From Chloroflexota bacterium (GTDB lineage Bacteria > Chloroflexota > Anaerolineae > B4-G1), in the NCBI GenBank assembly GCA_011046405.1, contig DSAR01000031.1, positions 1 to 6,195 on the forward strand: 6,195 bases of DNA, given 5' to 3'. This document shows, in pieces, positions 1 through 5,940 of this stretch; the first letter of the stretch is position 1, and each line of letters starts with the position of its first letter. The translations under genes were made by a program, and so were the position numbers. The notes beneath the pieces are model-generated. The model was given only the letters and a program-made list of their open reading frames with translations, ran no database searches and was not told the DNA's origin.

Positions 1-10
1 GCCTATGCGC

Positions 11-45
11 CATCGGCGCACGCCATCGGCGCACGCCATCGGCGC
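11..45. repeat. 13-bp tandem repeat, 2.7 units
   Basis: The unit CATCGGCGCACGC occurs at 11-23 and 24-36, with a partial third copy at 37-45 that runs straight into the hairpin at 44-59. Each unit contains GCGCC-atc-GGCGC-like self-complementarity. No ribosome binding site or open frame links it to a gene. A related single copy (CCATCGACGC) precedes the matching hairpin at the far end of the window. Confidence 0.8.
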
Positions 46-59
46 GGATTGTGATCCGC
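44..59. repeat. GGATTGTGATCC-type hairpin repeat, copy 1
   Basis: GCGGAT (44-49) and ATCCGC (54-59) form a perfect 6-bp stem around a TGTG loop. The same 16-mer recurs exactly at 6174-6189. Inverted or diverged relatives lie at 6097-6114 and 3104-3122. No T-run follows on either strand, so it does not look like an intrinsic terminator. Confidence 0.8.
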
Positions 60-97
60 TCTGCACACGTATGCTGAGCAGTTACACATCCAGAAGA

Positions 98-148
98 ATT
101 CGTGTTATTCGTCCATTCGTGTCATTCGTCCATTCGTGAGATTCGTGA
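98..148. repeat. 17-bp tandem repeat of the ATTCGTG family, 3 units
   Basis: Units at 98-114 (ATTCGTGTTATTCGTCC), 115-131 (ATTCGTGTCATTCGTCC) and 132-148 (ATTCGTGAGATTCGTGA) are arranged head to tail just beyond the stop codon of the creatininase-family gene. The core ATTCGTG is also the arm sequence of the inverted repeats at 1027-1090 and 5941-6032, so this tandem looks like a derivative of that repeat family. It encodes nothing obvious. Confidence 0.8.
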
Positions 149-157
149 TCCAAAAAC

Positions 158-949
158 TTACGCCCCGACCTCACGGACCCGGCGGAAGAATTCCTCCCGC
201 AAGGCCGGGATCACCTCGTCCGCCTTGACCGCCGCGATGTATTCGGCCAGGTACTCGGCTTCCCATTGGAGCAACTTCTCGCCCTTCTCCCTCGTCGCGA
301 CCCGGGCGTCGCCGGCGTAGTGCTCCGGGTAATCGGCGTACCACCAGATCCCGCTATAGGTGGGCGGCAAGCCCTTCATCCGTCCCCGGGGCAGCGAGGC
401 GCCTTCCACCCGGTCCATCCTGGCCAAATCCGAGTAAGTGCCCAGGATCAGGCTGCTTTCCCGCTCGCCGCCGTGCCCGCCGTAGGGCGCTTCGGCCATC
501 TCCTCCCATTCTGTTTCCCTCTCGGGCGAGAGGTGACGCTGGGGGATATAAATAGAATAAGGCTTCTCTTCCCACAGGGCGCATTGGGCCAAGAACGGCA
601 AGAAGGCGCTGTTCCCCCCGTGAGCGTTGAGGACGACGATCTTCTTGAAGCCGTTGCGCCCAATCTCGTCGAACACCCCCTGGACCAGGTCGAAGAGCAG
701 CCGGGGGGCGATGGTGATCGTGCCGGGGAAACAGCGCGCCTCGTAGATCTGGCCGAAATAGAAGGGCGGAAAGACCACGGCCGGCTCGATCTCGGCGGCC
801 CGGCAGGCGATGGCTTGACCGTTGAGATAATCGGTGCCCAGGGGCAGGTGATCGCCGTGCTTCTCGACCACGCCCAGGGCGATCACGCAGACGCCGGTCT
901 CCTGCACCGCCTTGGCGAAATCCGCTGACGTTAATTCTTCCCACTGCAT
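158..949 (-). CDS. Creatininase-family amidohydrolase
   Basis: This 263-residue protein has the full creatininase-family signature. Known members are cytosolic, metal-dependent hydrolases of cyclic amides or formamides: creatininase itself, the archaeal ArfB deformylase of flavin/F420 synthesis, and the mycofactocin peptidase MftE. Visible motifs are ALGVVEKHGDHLPLGTD (residues 24-40, probable metal ligands E29, H31 and D40), NAHGGN (108-113, H110 a further ligand) and GGHGGERESS (157-166, the family's GExETS-like block). The ATG at 949 is preferred over the longer frame to 1012 because AAGGAG lies 7 bases before it and homology begins there; the 21 extra residues look like untranslated leader. 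Length is normal for the family. Bona fide creatininase has Glu two residues after the NxH histidine, whereas this protein has Gly, so creatinine is unlikely to be its substrate. The real substrate cannot be read from sequence. The gene has no evident pathway partner; the acyltransferase upstream is 238 bp away across repeats. Confidence 0.93.
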   Translation of the reverse strand: MQWEELTSADFAKAVQETGVCVIALGVVEKHGDHLPLGTDYLNGQAIACRAAEIEPAVVFPPFYFGQIYEARCFPGTITIAPRLLFDLVQGVFDEIGRNGFKKIVVLNAHGGNSAFLPFLAQCALWEEKPYSIYIPQRHLSPERETEWEEMAEAPYGGHGGERESSLILGTYSDLARMDRVEGASLPRGRMKGLPPTYSGIWWYADYPEHYAGDARVATREKGEKLLQWEAEYLAEYIAAVKADEVIPALREEFFRRVREVGA

Positions 950-956
950 TTTTGTT

Positions 957-962
957 CTCCTT
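957..962 (-). promoter_or_regulatory. Ribosome binding site deciding the creatininase start
   Basis: On the minus strand AAGGAG sits 7 bases ahead of the ATG at 949. This is the main reason for rejecting the longer frame that begins at 1012. Confidence 0.75.
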
Positions 963-1026
963 AGTCGTTTTGTTATCTGGCTCTCTGCTAGTTCGCCTGG
1001 TTGGCTTAGCAAGTGGTCAGCTTTTC

Positions 1027-1090
1027 GCCACGAATTACACGAATTGTCACTAATTTTTGGTTTTTCGTGTTAATTCGTGCAATTCGTGGC
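1027..1090. repeat. Long inverted repeat with ACGAATT arms (copy A)
   Basis: The left arm GCCACGAATTACACGAATT (1027-1045) pairs with AATTCGTGCAATTCGTGGC (1072-1090) at 18 of 19 positions, leaving a T-rich 26-base loop. Each arm is itself two ACGAATT half-units. It lies between the acyltransferase and creatininase genes. It could fold in the transcript and affect readthrough or stability, but the poly-T is in the loop and not after the stem, so it is not a classical terminator. Related copies lie at 5858-5889 and 5941-6032. Confidence 0.85.
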
Positions 1091-1160
1091 TAATCTCTCA
1101 CCGCGGCCATGCGAAATCCCAAAGAACCTGTTATCTCATTCGATATATGTGTCACGTAAG

Positions 1161-1207
1161 GCGTAAAACGTGAGGTCTGTTTACGTCTTACCCATTACGT
1201 TTTACGC
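1161..1207. repeat. Inverted repeat GCGTAAAACGT spanning the acyltransferase stop codon
   Basis: GCGTAAAACGT (1161-1171) and ACGTTTTACGC (1197-1207) are perfect 11-bp inverted copies separated by 25 bases. The interval contains another ACGTCTTAC-like degenerate unit (around 1183-1191). The right arm lies inside the acyltransferase gene and the left arm beyond its stop codon. It looks like a small dispersed repeat that has come to form the gene's end. No T-run supports a terminator. Confidence 0.7.
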
Positions 1208-1841
1208 TTTGGCTATCCTCACTGTACACGCCCCGATACGCCACTGGCAACAGATCGGCGATGCGGTGCATGATGAGGTCGGTATATTGGCGCAGTTTCT
1301 TGCTTCGCACACGCCCGCTTTCTGGCAGGCGAAAGGGTTCGCCGACGATGATCTGCACGTCGGTGCGGCGCAGACGGGCCAGGTTGCGCATGATCCTCTC
1401 GCTGCCCACGATGCCCACCGGCACGATGGGCACGTCGGCCCGGGTCGCCAGGTAGGCCGCGCCGACTTTTCCCTCCTGCAGGGCATAGGGGCCCCGGGCG
1501 CGGGTCCCCTCCGGGGCCACGCCCAGCGCCTCCCCCCGTTCCAGGACAGCCAGCGCCTCTTTCAACGCCCGGCGGTCCACCTCCCCGCGCTTCACCCAGA
1601 TCGATCCCATCATCCCCAATATAGACGCGTACAGGGGATTGCGCCGGTGCTTGGCCGCCGCGAAGGCCCGGATCGCGTGCGGACAAATCACCAGCAGCAG
1701 GGGAGAATCGAAACCGGAGAGATGATTCGTTGCCAGGATGTAGGGCGGTTCCGAGGGGATGTTTTCCAGCCCCACGTATTCTCGACACGTGATCAAGCCA
1801 AGGACAAAATCAACAAAGGCGCGCACGAAGCGAAATAACAA
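1188..1841 (-). CDS. PlsC-family lysophospholipid acyltransferase (1-acyl-glycerol-3-phosphate acyltransferase type)
   Basis: This 217-residue protein carries the ordered motifs of the glycerophospholipid acyltransferase family. Catalytic NHLSGFD (residues 39-45, H40 and D45 of HX4D) is followed by GSIWVKRG (79-86), PEGTR (110-114, acceptor phosphate binding), GKVGA (124-128) and VPIVPVGI (137-144). Members act at the inner face of the membrane, moving an acyl chain from acyl-ACP or acyl-CoA to lysophosphatidate in phospholipid synthesis; some homologues acylate other lysolipids, so the acceptor is an inference. A short hydrophobic N-terminus (about 2-18) fits membrane association. The start is TTG at 1841, supported by a perfect GGAGGT 6 bases upstream. 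It lies 20 bp after the lipoprotein stop, so the two are probably one operon. The last six or so codons are provided by an ACGTTTTACG repeat. The protein is slightly short but all motifs are intact. Confidence 0.92.
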   Translation of the reverse strand: MLFRFVRAFVDFVLGLITCREYVGLENIPSEPPYILATNHLSGFDSPLLLVICPHAIRAFAAAKHRRNPLYASILGMMGSIWVKRGEVDRRALKEALAVLERGEALGVAPEGTRARGPYALQEGKVGAAYLATRADVPIVPVGIVGSERIMRNLARLRRTDVQIIVGEPFRLPESGRVRSKKLRQYTDLIMHRIADLLPVAYRGVYSEDSQSVKRNG

Positions 1842-1847
1842 GGTCTC

Positions 1848-1853
1848 ACCTCC
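1848..1853 (-). promoter_or_regulatory. Ribosome binding site for a TTG start
   Basis: The minus strand reads GGAGGT-GAGACC-TTG. The ideal Shine-Dalgarno sequence 6 bases before TTG identifies the non-ATG start of the acyltransferase and occupies most of the 20-bp gap after the lipoprotein stop codon. Confidence 0.8.
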
Positions 1854-1861
1854 AAAACAAT

Positions 1862-2857
1862 CTACTCAGCCGTCACCCGGGCCAGGGCCAGGACGTGGAA
1901 GTCGGCCGGCGGGTCACCGTGAAAATCGAGCCAGAGGTCGAAGGACGCCGTTCCGCCGGGCGCCAGGTTTTCCTCCAGCTCCAGGGACTTCTGCCGGAAT
2001 CCCGTGACTGTGCCTTGGGTGTCGTACGTCGTTGCGACGACGAGCGCCCGGTTGGCCGCCCGCTCGGCGCCAGCGTTCTGAACCTGGCCCTGAATCCGAA
2101 ATCGGGGATCCGATAGTTGCCCATCGACCTCGACGACGGTCAGTGGGATGTAGGATCTGGTCAGTTCGCCGGCCGTCTCTCCGCGAATGACAAGGACCTG
2201 GGAATTGACCCAATCGGCCGGGGGATTGGTGAACAAAACGCCAAAAGGCGCGCGTTCTCCCGGCGGGATGAGATCGGCGGCCACGAACGCATTGGCGGCG
2301 ACCAACAATTCCCCACCGGCGTCGTAGAGCGCGACGCGCACCTGGACGTGGGTCAACGCCGCCTCGTTGGGATTTTCCACCTCTCCCAGGCACCACAAGC
2401 TCCCCACCGGTGTGCGGTAAAAGCCTACGCCCTGCGGGTCCAACGGCGCAGGCGTCGGCGTGGGCAATAACAGACCCGGAGCGATCTCGACCTCGTCGTC
2501 GCCGCTCGGGATGATCAATTCCTGCCCGATCTTCAGAAATTGTGGGTTTTCAATCCCGTTGGCAGCCTGGATAGCCTGCACGCTCACGCCGTACTGGTAA
2601 GCGATGGCGCCCAACACGTCCCCTGATTGGACGACGTGGATGATCGGGGTAGGCGTCACGGTCGGTGTGGGGGTGGCGGCGGGCGGAGCGAAGGGCGCCG
2701 TGGCCGTGACCCGAGGCGTTGGAATCGGGGCGAACGTCGCCGTGCTGGTGGGGTGAATCCCCCGGGTCGGCGCGGGCGTGACGACCTCGCTCCGACACGC
2801 CGTTAGACCGCTCAGGATCACGATCAGGGAAAAGATGAGGATTTTTCTCTTTGACAT
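1862..2857 (-). CDS. LysM-domain lipoprotein with two FxLYD-like domains
   Basis: This 331-residue envelope lipoprotein opens with a basic, hydrophobic signal peptide (1-20) ending in the lipobox LTAC, so Cys21 should be lipidated and the protein anchored outside the cytoplasmic membrane. A Pro/Thr/Ala linker (about 28-72) leads to one LysM domain (74-117: HVVQSGDVLGAIAYQYGVS through LKIGQELIIPSG), a module that binds N-acetylglucosamine-containing glycans such as peptidoglycan. A second Pro/Thr linker (132-141) precedes two similar beta-rich repeats at about 143-210 and 250-312. Each has a G-x-V-x-N opening, a hydrophobic strand ending in YD, and a PGE or PGG turn before F (YD at 178-179 and 278-279), which resembles the FxLYD fold. 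No catalytic motif is visible, so a structural or scaffolding role is likely. The ATG at 2857 gives the complete signal peptide, though its ribosome binding site is poor. The acyltransferase gene follows 20 bp downstream. Confidence 0.88.
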   Translation of the reverse strand: MSKRKILIFSLIVILSGLTACRSEVVTPAPTRGIHPTSTATFAPIPTPRVTATAPFAPPAATPTPTVTPTPIIHVVQSGDVLGAIAYQYGVSVQAIQAANGIENPQFLKIGQELIIPSGDDEVEIAPGLLLPTPTPAPLDPQGVGFYRTPVGSLWCLGEVENPNEAALTHVQVRVALYDAGGELLVAANAFVAADLIPPGERAPFGVLFTNPPADWVNSQVLVIRGETAGELTRSYIPLTVVEVDGQLSDPRFRIQGQVQNAGAERAANRALVVATTYDTQGTVTGFRQKSLELEENLAPGGTASFDLWLDFHGDPPADFHVLALARVTAE

Positions 2858-2867
2858 AGATATCTAT
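2856..2867. promoter_or_regulatory. 12-bp palindrome at the lipoprotein start codon
   Basis: ATAGATATCTAT is a perfect palindrome that overlaps the first bases of the ATG (2855-2857) and fills the usual Shine-Dalgarno position. It could be an operator or a small translation-inhibiting hairpin, but could also be chance in an AT-rich stretch. Confidence 0.3.
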
Positions 2868-2909
2868 TCACTCACTTCACTTCCTCGGTGTTCGTCGCGC
2901 CATGTGACT

Positions 2910-2918
2910 ATTATAACA
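2910..2918 (-). promoter_or_regulatory. Extended -10 promoter for the lipoprotein-acyltransferase operon
   Basis: The minus strand reads TGTTATAAT, a consensus TATAAT (2915-2910) with the TGn extension directly upstream. No good -35 hexamer lies at 16-18 bp, which is tolerated in extended -10 promoters. The predicted start near 2903 gives a leader of about 46 bases before the ATG at 2857. Confidence 0.6.
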
Positions 2919-2949
2919 CCGTCTTCCTCAAGATGGTACGTTGGGCGAT

Positions 2950-3073
2950 GTCACATTAGACGTCCGAAGTCTTTAACAGGCTCTTTGATCGACTAACGCC
3001 TTGCGAAAGCTGACTTTTCGCGTATTCCCAAGCCACTTTCTAGACTTCGGAAGCCTGAGTTGGCGAATGTGAC
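2950..3073. repeat. Nested inverted-repeat block
   Basis: Three stems are nested in order. The outer stem is GTCACATT (2950-2957) with AATGTGAC (3066-3073). The middle stem is CCGAAGTCT (2964-2972) with AGACTTCGG (3042-3050). The inner stem is GCGAAA (3003-3008) with TTTCGC (3016-3021). The block could fold into a cruciform or a structured RNA, or be a short inverted-repeat element. It has no open frame. Confidence 0.5.
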
Positions 3074-3103
3074 GCTGTAGAACGACCCACAGGCCCTGCT
3101 CCT

Positions 3104-3122
3104 GCCGGATTTGTAACCCGGC
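3104..3122. repeat. Diverged hairpin of the window-end repeat family
   Basis: GCCGG (3104-3108) and CCGGC (3118-3122) enclose ATTTGTAAC. The whole closely resembles the hairpins at 44-59, 6097-6114 and 6174-6189, with 7 of 8 stem positions paired around a TGT loop. It is probably a diverged member of the same repeat family. Confidence 0.5.
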
Positions 3123-3181
3123 GGCTTTCGAAAGGTTCTGAGCATATTGTCCAGCATATTGATCGTTTCTTATGCCAAATC

Positions 3182-3214
3182 GGGGGTTACGCGCAACGTC
3201 CCGTTGCCAGCCCC
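3182..3214. repeat. GC-rich nested hairpin
   Basis: GCAACG (3193-3198) and CGTTGC (3202-3207) form a tight 6-bp stem with a 3-base loop, enclosed by a GGGG (3182-3185) and CCCC (3211-3214) outer stem. No T-run follows. Its role is unknown. Confidence 0.45.
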
Positions 3215-3431
3215 TCCGAACAGGTGTCTGGGGTGTTACTTACTATGAGCCTTTGTGGCGATTTAGATTGTGATTTACCTGATTATACCATAATGATCCC
3301 CACAAGCTAGAAAATGTATCGCTAACGTGCGCTAAAGCGCCTATCCGAACGAGCCAGAAGCAAGAGGGATCATTTGACTGGCGCATCCTTGCTCGCGGTG
3401 TAAGAATCCGATTGCTTGGCCCCGGTCTCAG

Positions 3432-3459
3432 TTGACAGGCACCGGAGGCACGCTATAAT
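3432..3459 (+). promoter_or_regulatory. Consensus sigma-70 promoter of the glycosyltransferase operon
   Basis: A perfect TTGACA (3432-3437) and a perfect TATAAT (3454-3459) are separated by 16 bp. Transcription should begin near 3465-3467, so the 5' leader is only about 10-12 bases and starts at the Shine-Dalgarno sequence itself. This implies strong constitutive expression unless a repressor binds here. I see no clear operator. Confidence 0.85.
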
Positions 3460-3465
3460 CTCCTC

Positions 3466-3470
3466 AGGAG
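3466..3470 (+). promoter_or_regulatory. Ribosome binding site at the very 5' end of the mRNA
   Basis: AGGAG lies 6 bases before the ATG at 3477 and fixes that start. It coincides with the predicted transcription start of the promoter at 3432-3459. Confidence 0.75.
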
Positions 3471-3476
3471 CCCATT

Positions 3477-4586
3477 ATGCACATCGGTATCGACGCTCGA
3501 ATTGCTCACTACGCCCGGGGCGGCATTCGCAACTACGTGTTACGCCTGCTGGAGAGAATACCCCCACTGGACCCTGGCAACGAGTACTACGTTCTGTACA
3601 GCCGCAAGGCACGCCACCCGCCCGTTTTGGGGGCCAACGTCACGTCCATCCCGTGCTGGACGCCCTCACACCATCGTATCGAGCGGTGGGCCTTGGGCGT
3701 CGAGATCGCGCGGCTGCGGCTCGACCTGTTGCACACTGTCGATTTCATCCCCCCGGCCTTCGGCTATGGCCAGTCGGTCATCACTGTGCACGATCTGAAT
3801 TTCCTCTATTACCCCCAGTTCCAGACGAGTGAGAGCCGCCGGTATTACAATGATCAGATCGCGTGGGCCGTGGGCCGGGCCGCATACATCCTGGCCGATT
3901 CCCACGCGACCAAATTGGATCTGGCTGAATTGTTGCACACACCGGCCGACAAGATCACGGTGGTGCACTTGGCAGCCGACGCGGCCTTTCGTCCGATACC
4001 GCAAGCCCAGGCCGCACAGGTCGCGCGGCGCTACGACTTGAGCCCCGGCTACCTGCTGACGGTGGGCACCATCGAACCGCGTAAGAACCTCCCGGGCCTG
4101 CTCCAGGCTTACGCCCGGCTGCGCGCGACGGGGACGACCGAGGCATCTCTCGTCGTGGTCGGCGGCAAGGGCTGGCTTTACGACGAGGTCTTCGAGCGCG
4201 TCGAGTCCCTGGGCCTGGCCCAACACGTGCGCTTTTTCCACGGCGTGCCCGACGAAGACCTGCCGGGGTTGTACAACGCGGCCAGCGTCCTGACCACGCC
4301 ATCGTTCTACGAGGGTTTCGGCCTCCCGGCCCTGGAGGCGATGGCCTGTGGCACGCCGGTCGTCGTCGCTGACCGGGCTTCGCTGCCCGAGGTCGTGGGA
4401 GACGCGGGCCTGCTGGTGGATTCAGAGGACGTGGTCGACATCGCACACGCCCTGACCCGGGTGTTGACCGAGCAAGCGCTGAGAGCGCAAATGCGCGCCC
4501 GGGGCCTGCAACAGGCCGCCCGCTTTAGCTGGGAACGGGCCGCTCGTGAGACGCTCGCCGTCTACCGTCAGGTGCTGGGCCGATGA
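3477..4586 (+). CDS. Family 4 GT-B glycosyltransferase
   Basis: This 369-residue enzyme is a retaining glycosyltransferase of the GT4 (glycosyl transferases group 1) type. Such enzymes move a sugar from a nucleotide-sugar to a lipid-linked or glycan acceptor at the cytoplasmic face of the membrane. The N-terminal Rossmann domain (1 to about 175) starts MHIGIDARIAH and has the acceptor-side glycine loop GGIRNY (15-20). The C-terminal domain begins LLTVGTIEPRKNLPGLLQAY (E200 in the EPRKN donor-site motif) and contains the diagnostic E-x7-E element EGFGLPALE (279-287), followed by GTPVVVADRASLPEVVGDAGLLV. This overall pattern matches mannosyl- and related transferases of O-antigen and exopolysaccharide clusters, but the sugar cannot be assigned. 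Length is typical and all key residues are present. It is first in an operon with its own consensus promoter, and its stop overlaps the next gene by 4 bp. Confidence 0.95.
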   Translation: MHIGIDARIAHYARGGIRNYVLRLLERIPPLDPGNEYYVLYSRKARHPPVLGANVTSIPCWTPSHHRIERWALGVEIARLRLDLLHTVDFIPPAFGYGQSVITVHDLNFLYYPQFQTSESRRYYNDQIAWAVGRAAYILADSHATKLDLAELLHTPADKITVVHLAADAAFRPIPQAQAAQVARRYDLSPGYLLTVGTIEPRKNLPGLLQAYARLRATGTTEASLVVVGGKGWLYDEVFERVESLGLAQHVRFFHGVPDEDLPGLYNAASVLTTPSFYEGFGLPALEAMACGTPVVVADRASLPEVVGDAGLLVDSEDVVDIAHALTRVLTEQALRAQMRARGLQQAARFSWERAARETLAVYRQVLGR

Positions 4587-5815
4587 AGATCCTGTTCCTG
4601 ACGCCCCAGATTCCCTATCCACCCCGCCAGGGCGCCGCGTTGCGCAATTGGGGCCTCATCTCGGGTCTGGCCCACCGGCACGACGTGGCTATTCTTTCTT
4701 TCGTCTCTGGAATGAGAAACGACTCGGCCGATGAACTTACGGACGAGGAAAATCGAGAGGGGAGCGCCGATATTCTGCACCAGACTTGCCGCGTCGAGAC
4801 CGTGCCGCTGCCAGCCCGCTCGCTCTCCGGGCGATTGCGCGATCTGCTCATCACCCGCCAGCCCGACATGGCGCTGCGGCTGGCCTCCGAAGCGTACGCC
4901 CGGTGTCTGGCCGATTGGCTCGCCCGGGAAACGTTCGACGTCGTCCAGATCGGCGGCATCGAGATGGCCCCCTACCTCGACGGGCTGGAGAAAGCCCGTC
5001 CCCGTCCGCTTATCGTCTTCGATAATCTCAATTGTGAATATCTCTTGCAGAAGCGGGCCTTCCTCACCGACCTGCGCGCGCCCCGCCGGTGGGTCGGCGC
5101 GGCCTACTCATTCGTCCAATGGCAGCGATTGCGCTGTTACGAGGCCCAGGTCTGCCGGCGCGCAGACCGGGTCGTGGCCGTCTCGACCAAGGATGCGGCG
5201 ATGCTGGAGGACCTGGTCCCTGGCATGGACGTGAGCGTCGTCCCCAACGGCATCGAGAGCGCGGCCTACTCGGTCGCGATCGAGCAAAAAGAATCCCATA
5301 TCCTCGTCTTCACCGGCGCCATGGACTTTCGCCCCAACGTGGATGCGGTGTTGTGGTTCGCGCGCTACGTCCTACCCTTGATCCAGGCCGAGGTACCCGA
5401 CGTCCACCTCCTCGCCGTCGGGCAGCGGCCTCACCGGCGGTTGGAACCCTTGCGCGCCGACCCGGCGGTGACGCTCACCGGCTGGGTGGCCGAAACGCAG
5501 CCCTACATCGCCCGCGCGGCGGTTTGCATCGCGCCGTTGCGCATCGGCGGCGGAACGCGCCTCAAGTTGCTGGAGGCGATGGCGATGGGCAAAGCGCTCG
5601 TCTCCACGCGCCTGGGGGCCGAGGGGTATCCGGTGGAAGATGGACGGGAACTCCTATTGGCCGATGCGCCGGAAGCCTTCGCCGCTGCCGTCGTGGCGCT
5701 CCTGCGCGATCCCGAGCGGCGGATTGCGCTGGGCCGGAACGCCCGCACCTTCGTCGAGGAGCAGTACGACTGGCGACACATCGTCCCGCGATTAGAGGCC
5801 GTTTATGTCTCTTGA
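4583..5815 (+). CDS. GT-B glycosyltransferase, group 1 (PEP-CTERM/EpsH1-associated-like subfamily)
   Basis: This 410-residue protein is a second GT-B enzyme, of a different subfamily from its upstream partner. It opens MKILFLTPQIPYPPRQGAAL, where the PYPPxxG loop followed by LRNWGLI is typical of sugar transferases near exopolysaccharide export genes (the TIGR03087-like group, from memory). Other visible elements are FDNLNCEY (146-153), SVVPNGIE (218-225), the C-domain opener FTGAMDFRPNVDA (243-255), and IGGGTRLKLLEAMAMGKALVST (starting at 321), which replaces the EGFGLPALE form with GGGTRLKxLE (E331 last). It probably adds the next sugar to the acceptor made by the preceding enzyme; that pairing is inferred from context. 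The ATG overlaps the previous stop (ATGA), showing translational coupling. The stop at 5813-5815 is followed only by repeats, with no clear terminator. Confidence 0.93.
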   Translation: MKILFLTPQIPYPPRQGAALRNWGLISGLAHRHDVAILSFVSGMRNDSADELTDEENREGSADILHQTCRVETVPLPARSLSGRLRDLLITRQPDMALRLASEAYARCLADWLARETFDVVQIGGIEMAPYLDGLEKARPRPLIVFDNLNCEYLLQKRAFLTDLRAPRRWVGAAYSFVQWQRLRCYEAQVCRRADRVVAVSTKDAAMLEDLVPGMDVSVVPNGIESAAYSVAIEQKESHILVFTGAMDFRPNVDAVLWFARYVLPLIQAEVPDVHLLAVGQRPHRRLEPLRADPAVTLTGWVAETQPYIARAAVCIAPLRIGGGTRLKLLEAMAMGKALVSTRLGAEGYPVEDGRELLLADAPEAFAAAVVALLRDPERRIALGRNARTFVEEQYDWRHIVPRLEAVYVS

Positions 5816-5857
5816 TTTGGTGGGGGGGCTCTCTGTTGAGTGTTGTTGAACATTTTT

Positions 5858-5889
5858 GCCACAGATTTCACGAATCAACGCTAATTTCG
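5858..5889. repeat. Half copy of the ACGAATT inverted repeat (copy B)
   Basis: Over 30 bases the start of this stretch (GCCACAGATTTCACGAAT, then CTAATTT) aligns without gaps to the left arm and loop start at 1027-1056, with 23 identities. No right arm follows, so it is a decayed or truncated copy. Confidence 0.65.
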
Positions 5890-5940
5890 AACGGGCGTAT
5901 CTACAAGTTGGGGGGAGTGCAGATAGCCCTGTGCTTTTTT

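Larger units (their letters stand above)
2858..3476. other. Divergent intergenic region, 619 bp without a gene
   Basis: No frame here has a plausible start, ribosome binding site and protein-like composition. The region is visibly less GC-rich than the genes on either side. It contains a promoter for each flanking operon, a nested inverted-repeat block (2950-3073), a hairpin related to the window-end repeats (3104-3122), a direct repeat AGCATATTG (3141-3149 and 3153-3161), a GC-rich nested hairpin (3182-3214), and a weaker CTTTGTGG/CCACAAG inverted pair (about 3251-3306). I see no tRNA, riboswitch class or gene remnant that I can name. Confidence 0.7.

Noticed and set aside
98..148. Possible CRISPR array or iteron origin
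   Set aside because: The 17-bp units are contiguous with no spacers, there are only three, and no cas or replication gene is near. The core matches the dispersed ACGAATT repeat family.
266..928. Long plus-strand frame of 220 codons opposite the creatininase gene
   Set aside because: It is a mirror frame in GC-rich coding DNA with no ribosome binding site or recognisable domain. The minus-strand frame has unmistakable family motifs.
950..1012. N-terminal extension of the creatininase gene
   Set aside because: The Shine-Dalgarno AAGGAG at 957-962 lies inside this stretch and family homology starts at the ATG at 949.
1170..1838. Plus-strand frame of 222 codons opposite the acyltransferase
   Set aside because: It is rich in His/Gln/Pro/Gly, as expected of an antisense shadow, and it begins in the ACGTTTTACG repeat. 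The opposite strand carries HX4D and PEGTR.
3100..3145. Possible tRNA or riboswitch suggested by GC-rich stems
   Set aside because: There is no T-arm GGTTCRA pattern, anticodon arm or acceptor pairing, and no riboswitch core that I can recognise.
5917..5940. Possible intrinsic terminator after the glycosyltransferase operon
   Set aside because: A run of six T is present, but the preceding GCAG/CTGTGC pairing is short and bulged, too weak to call.
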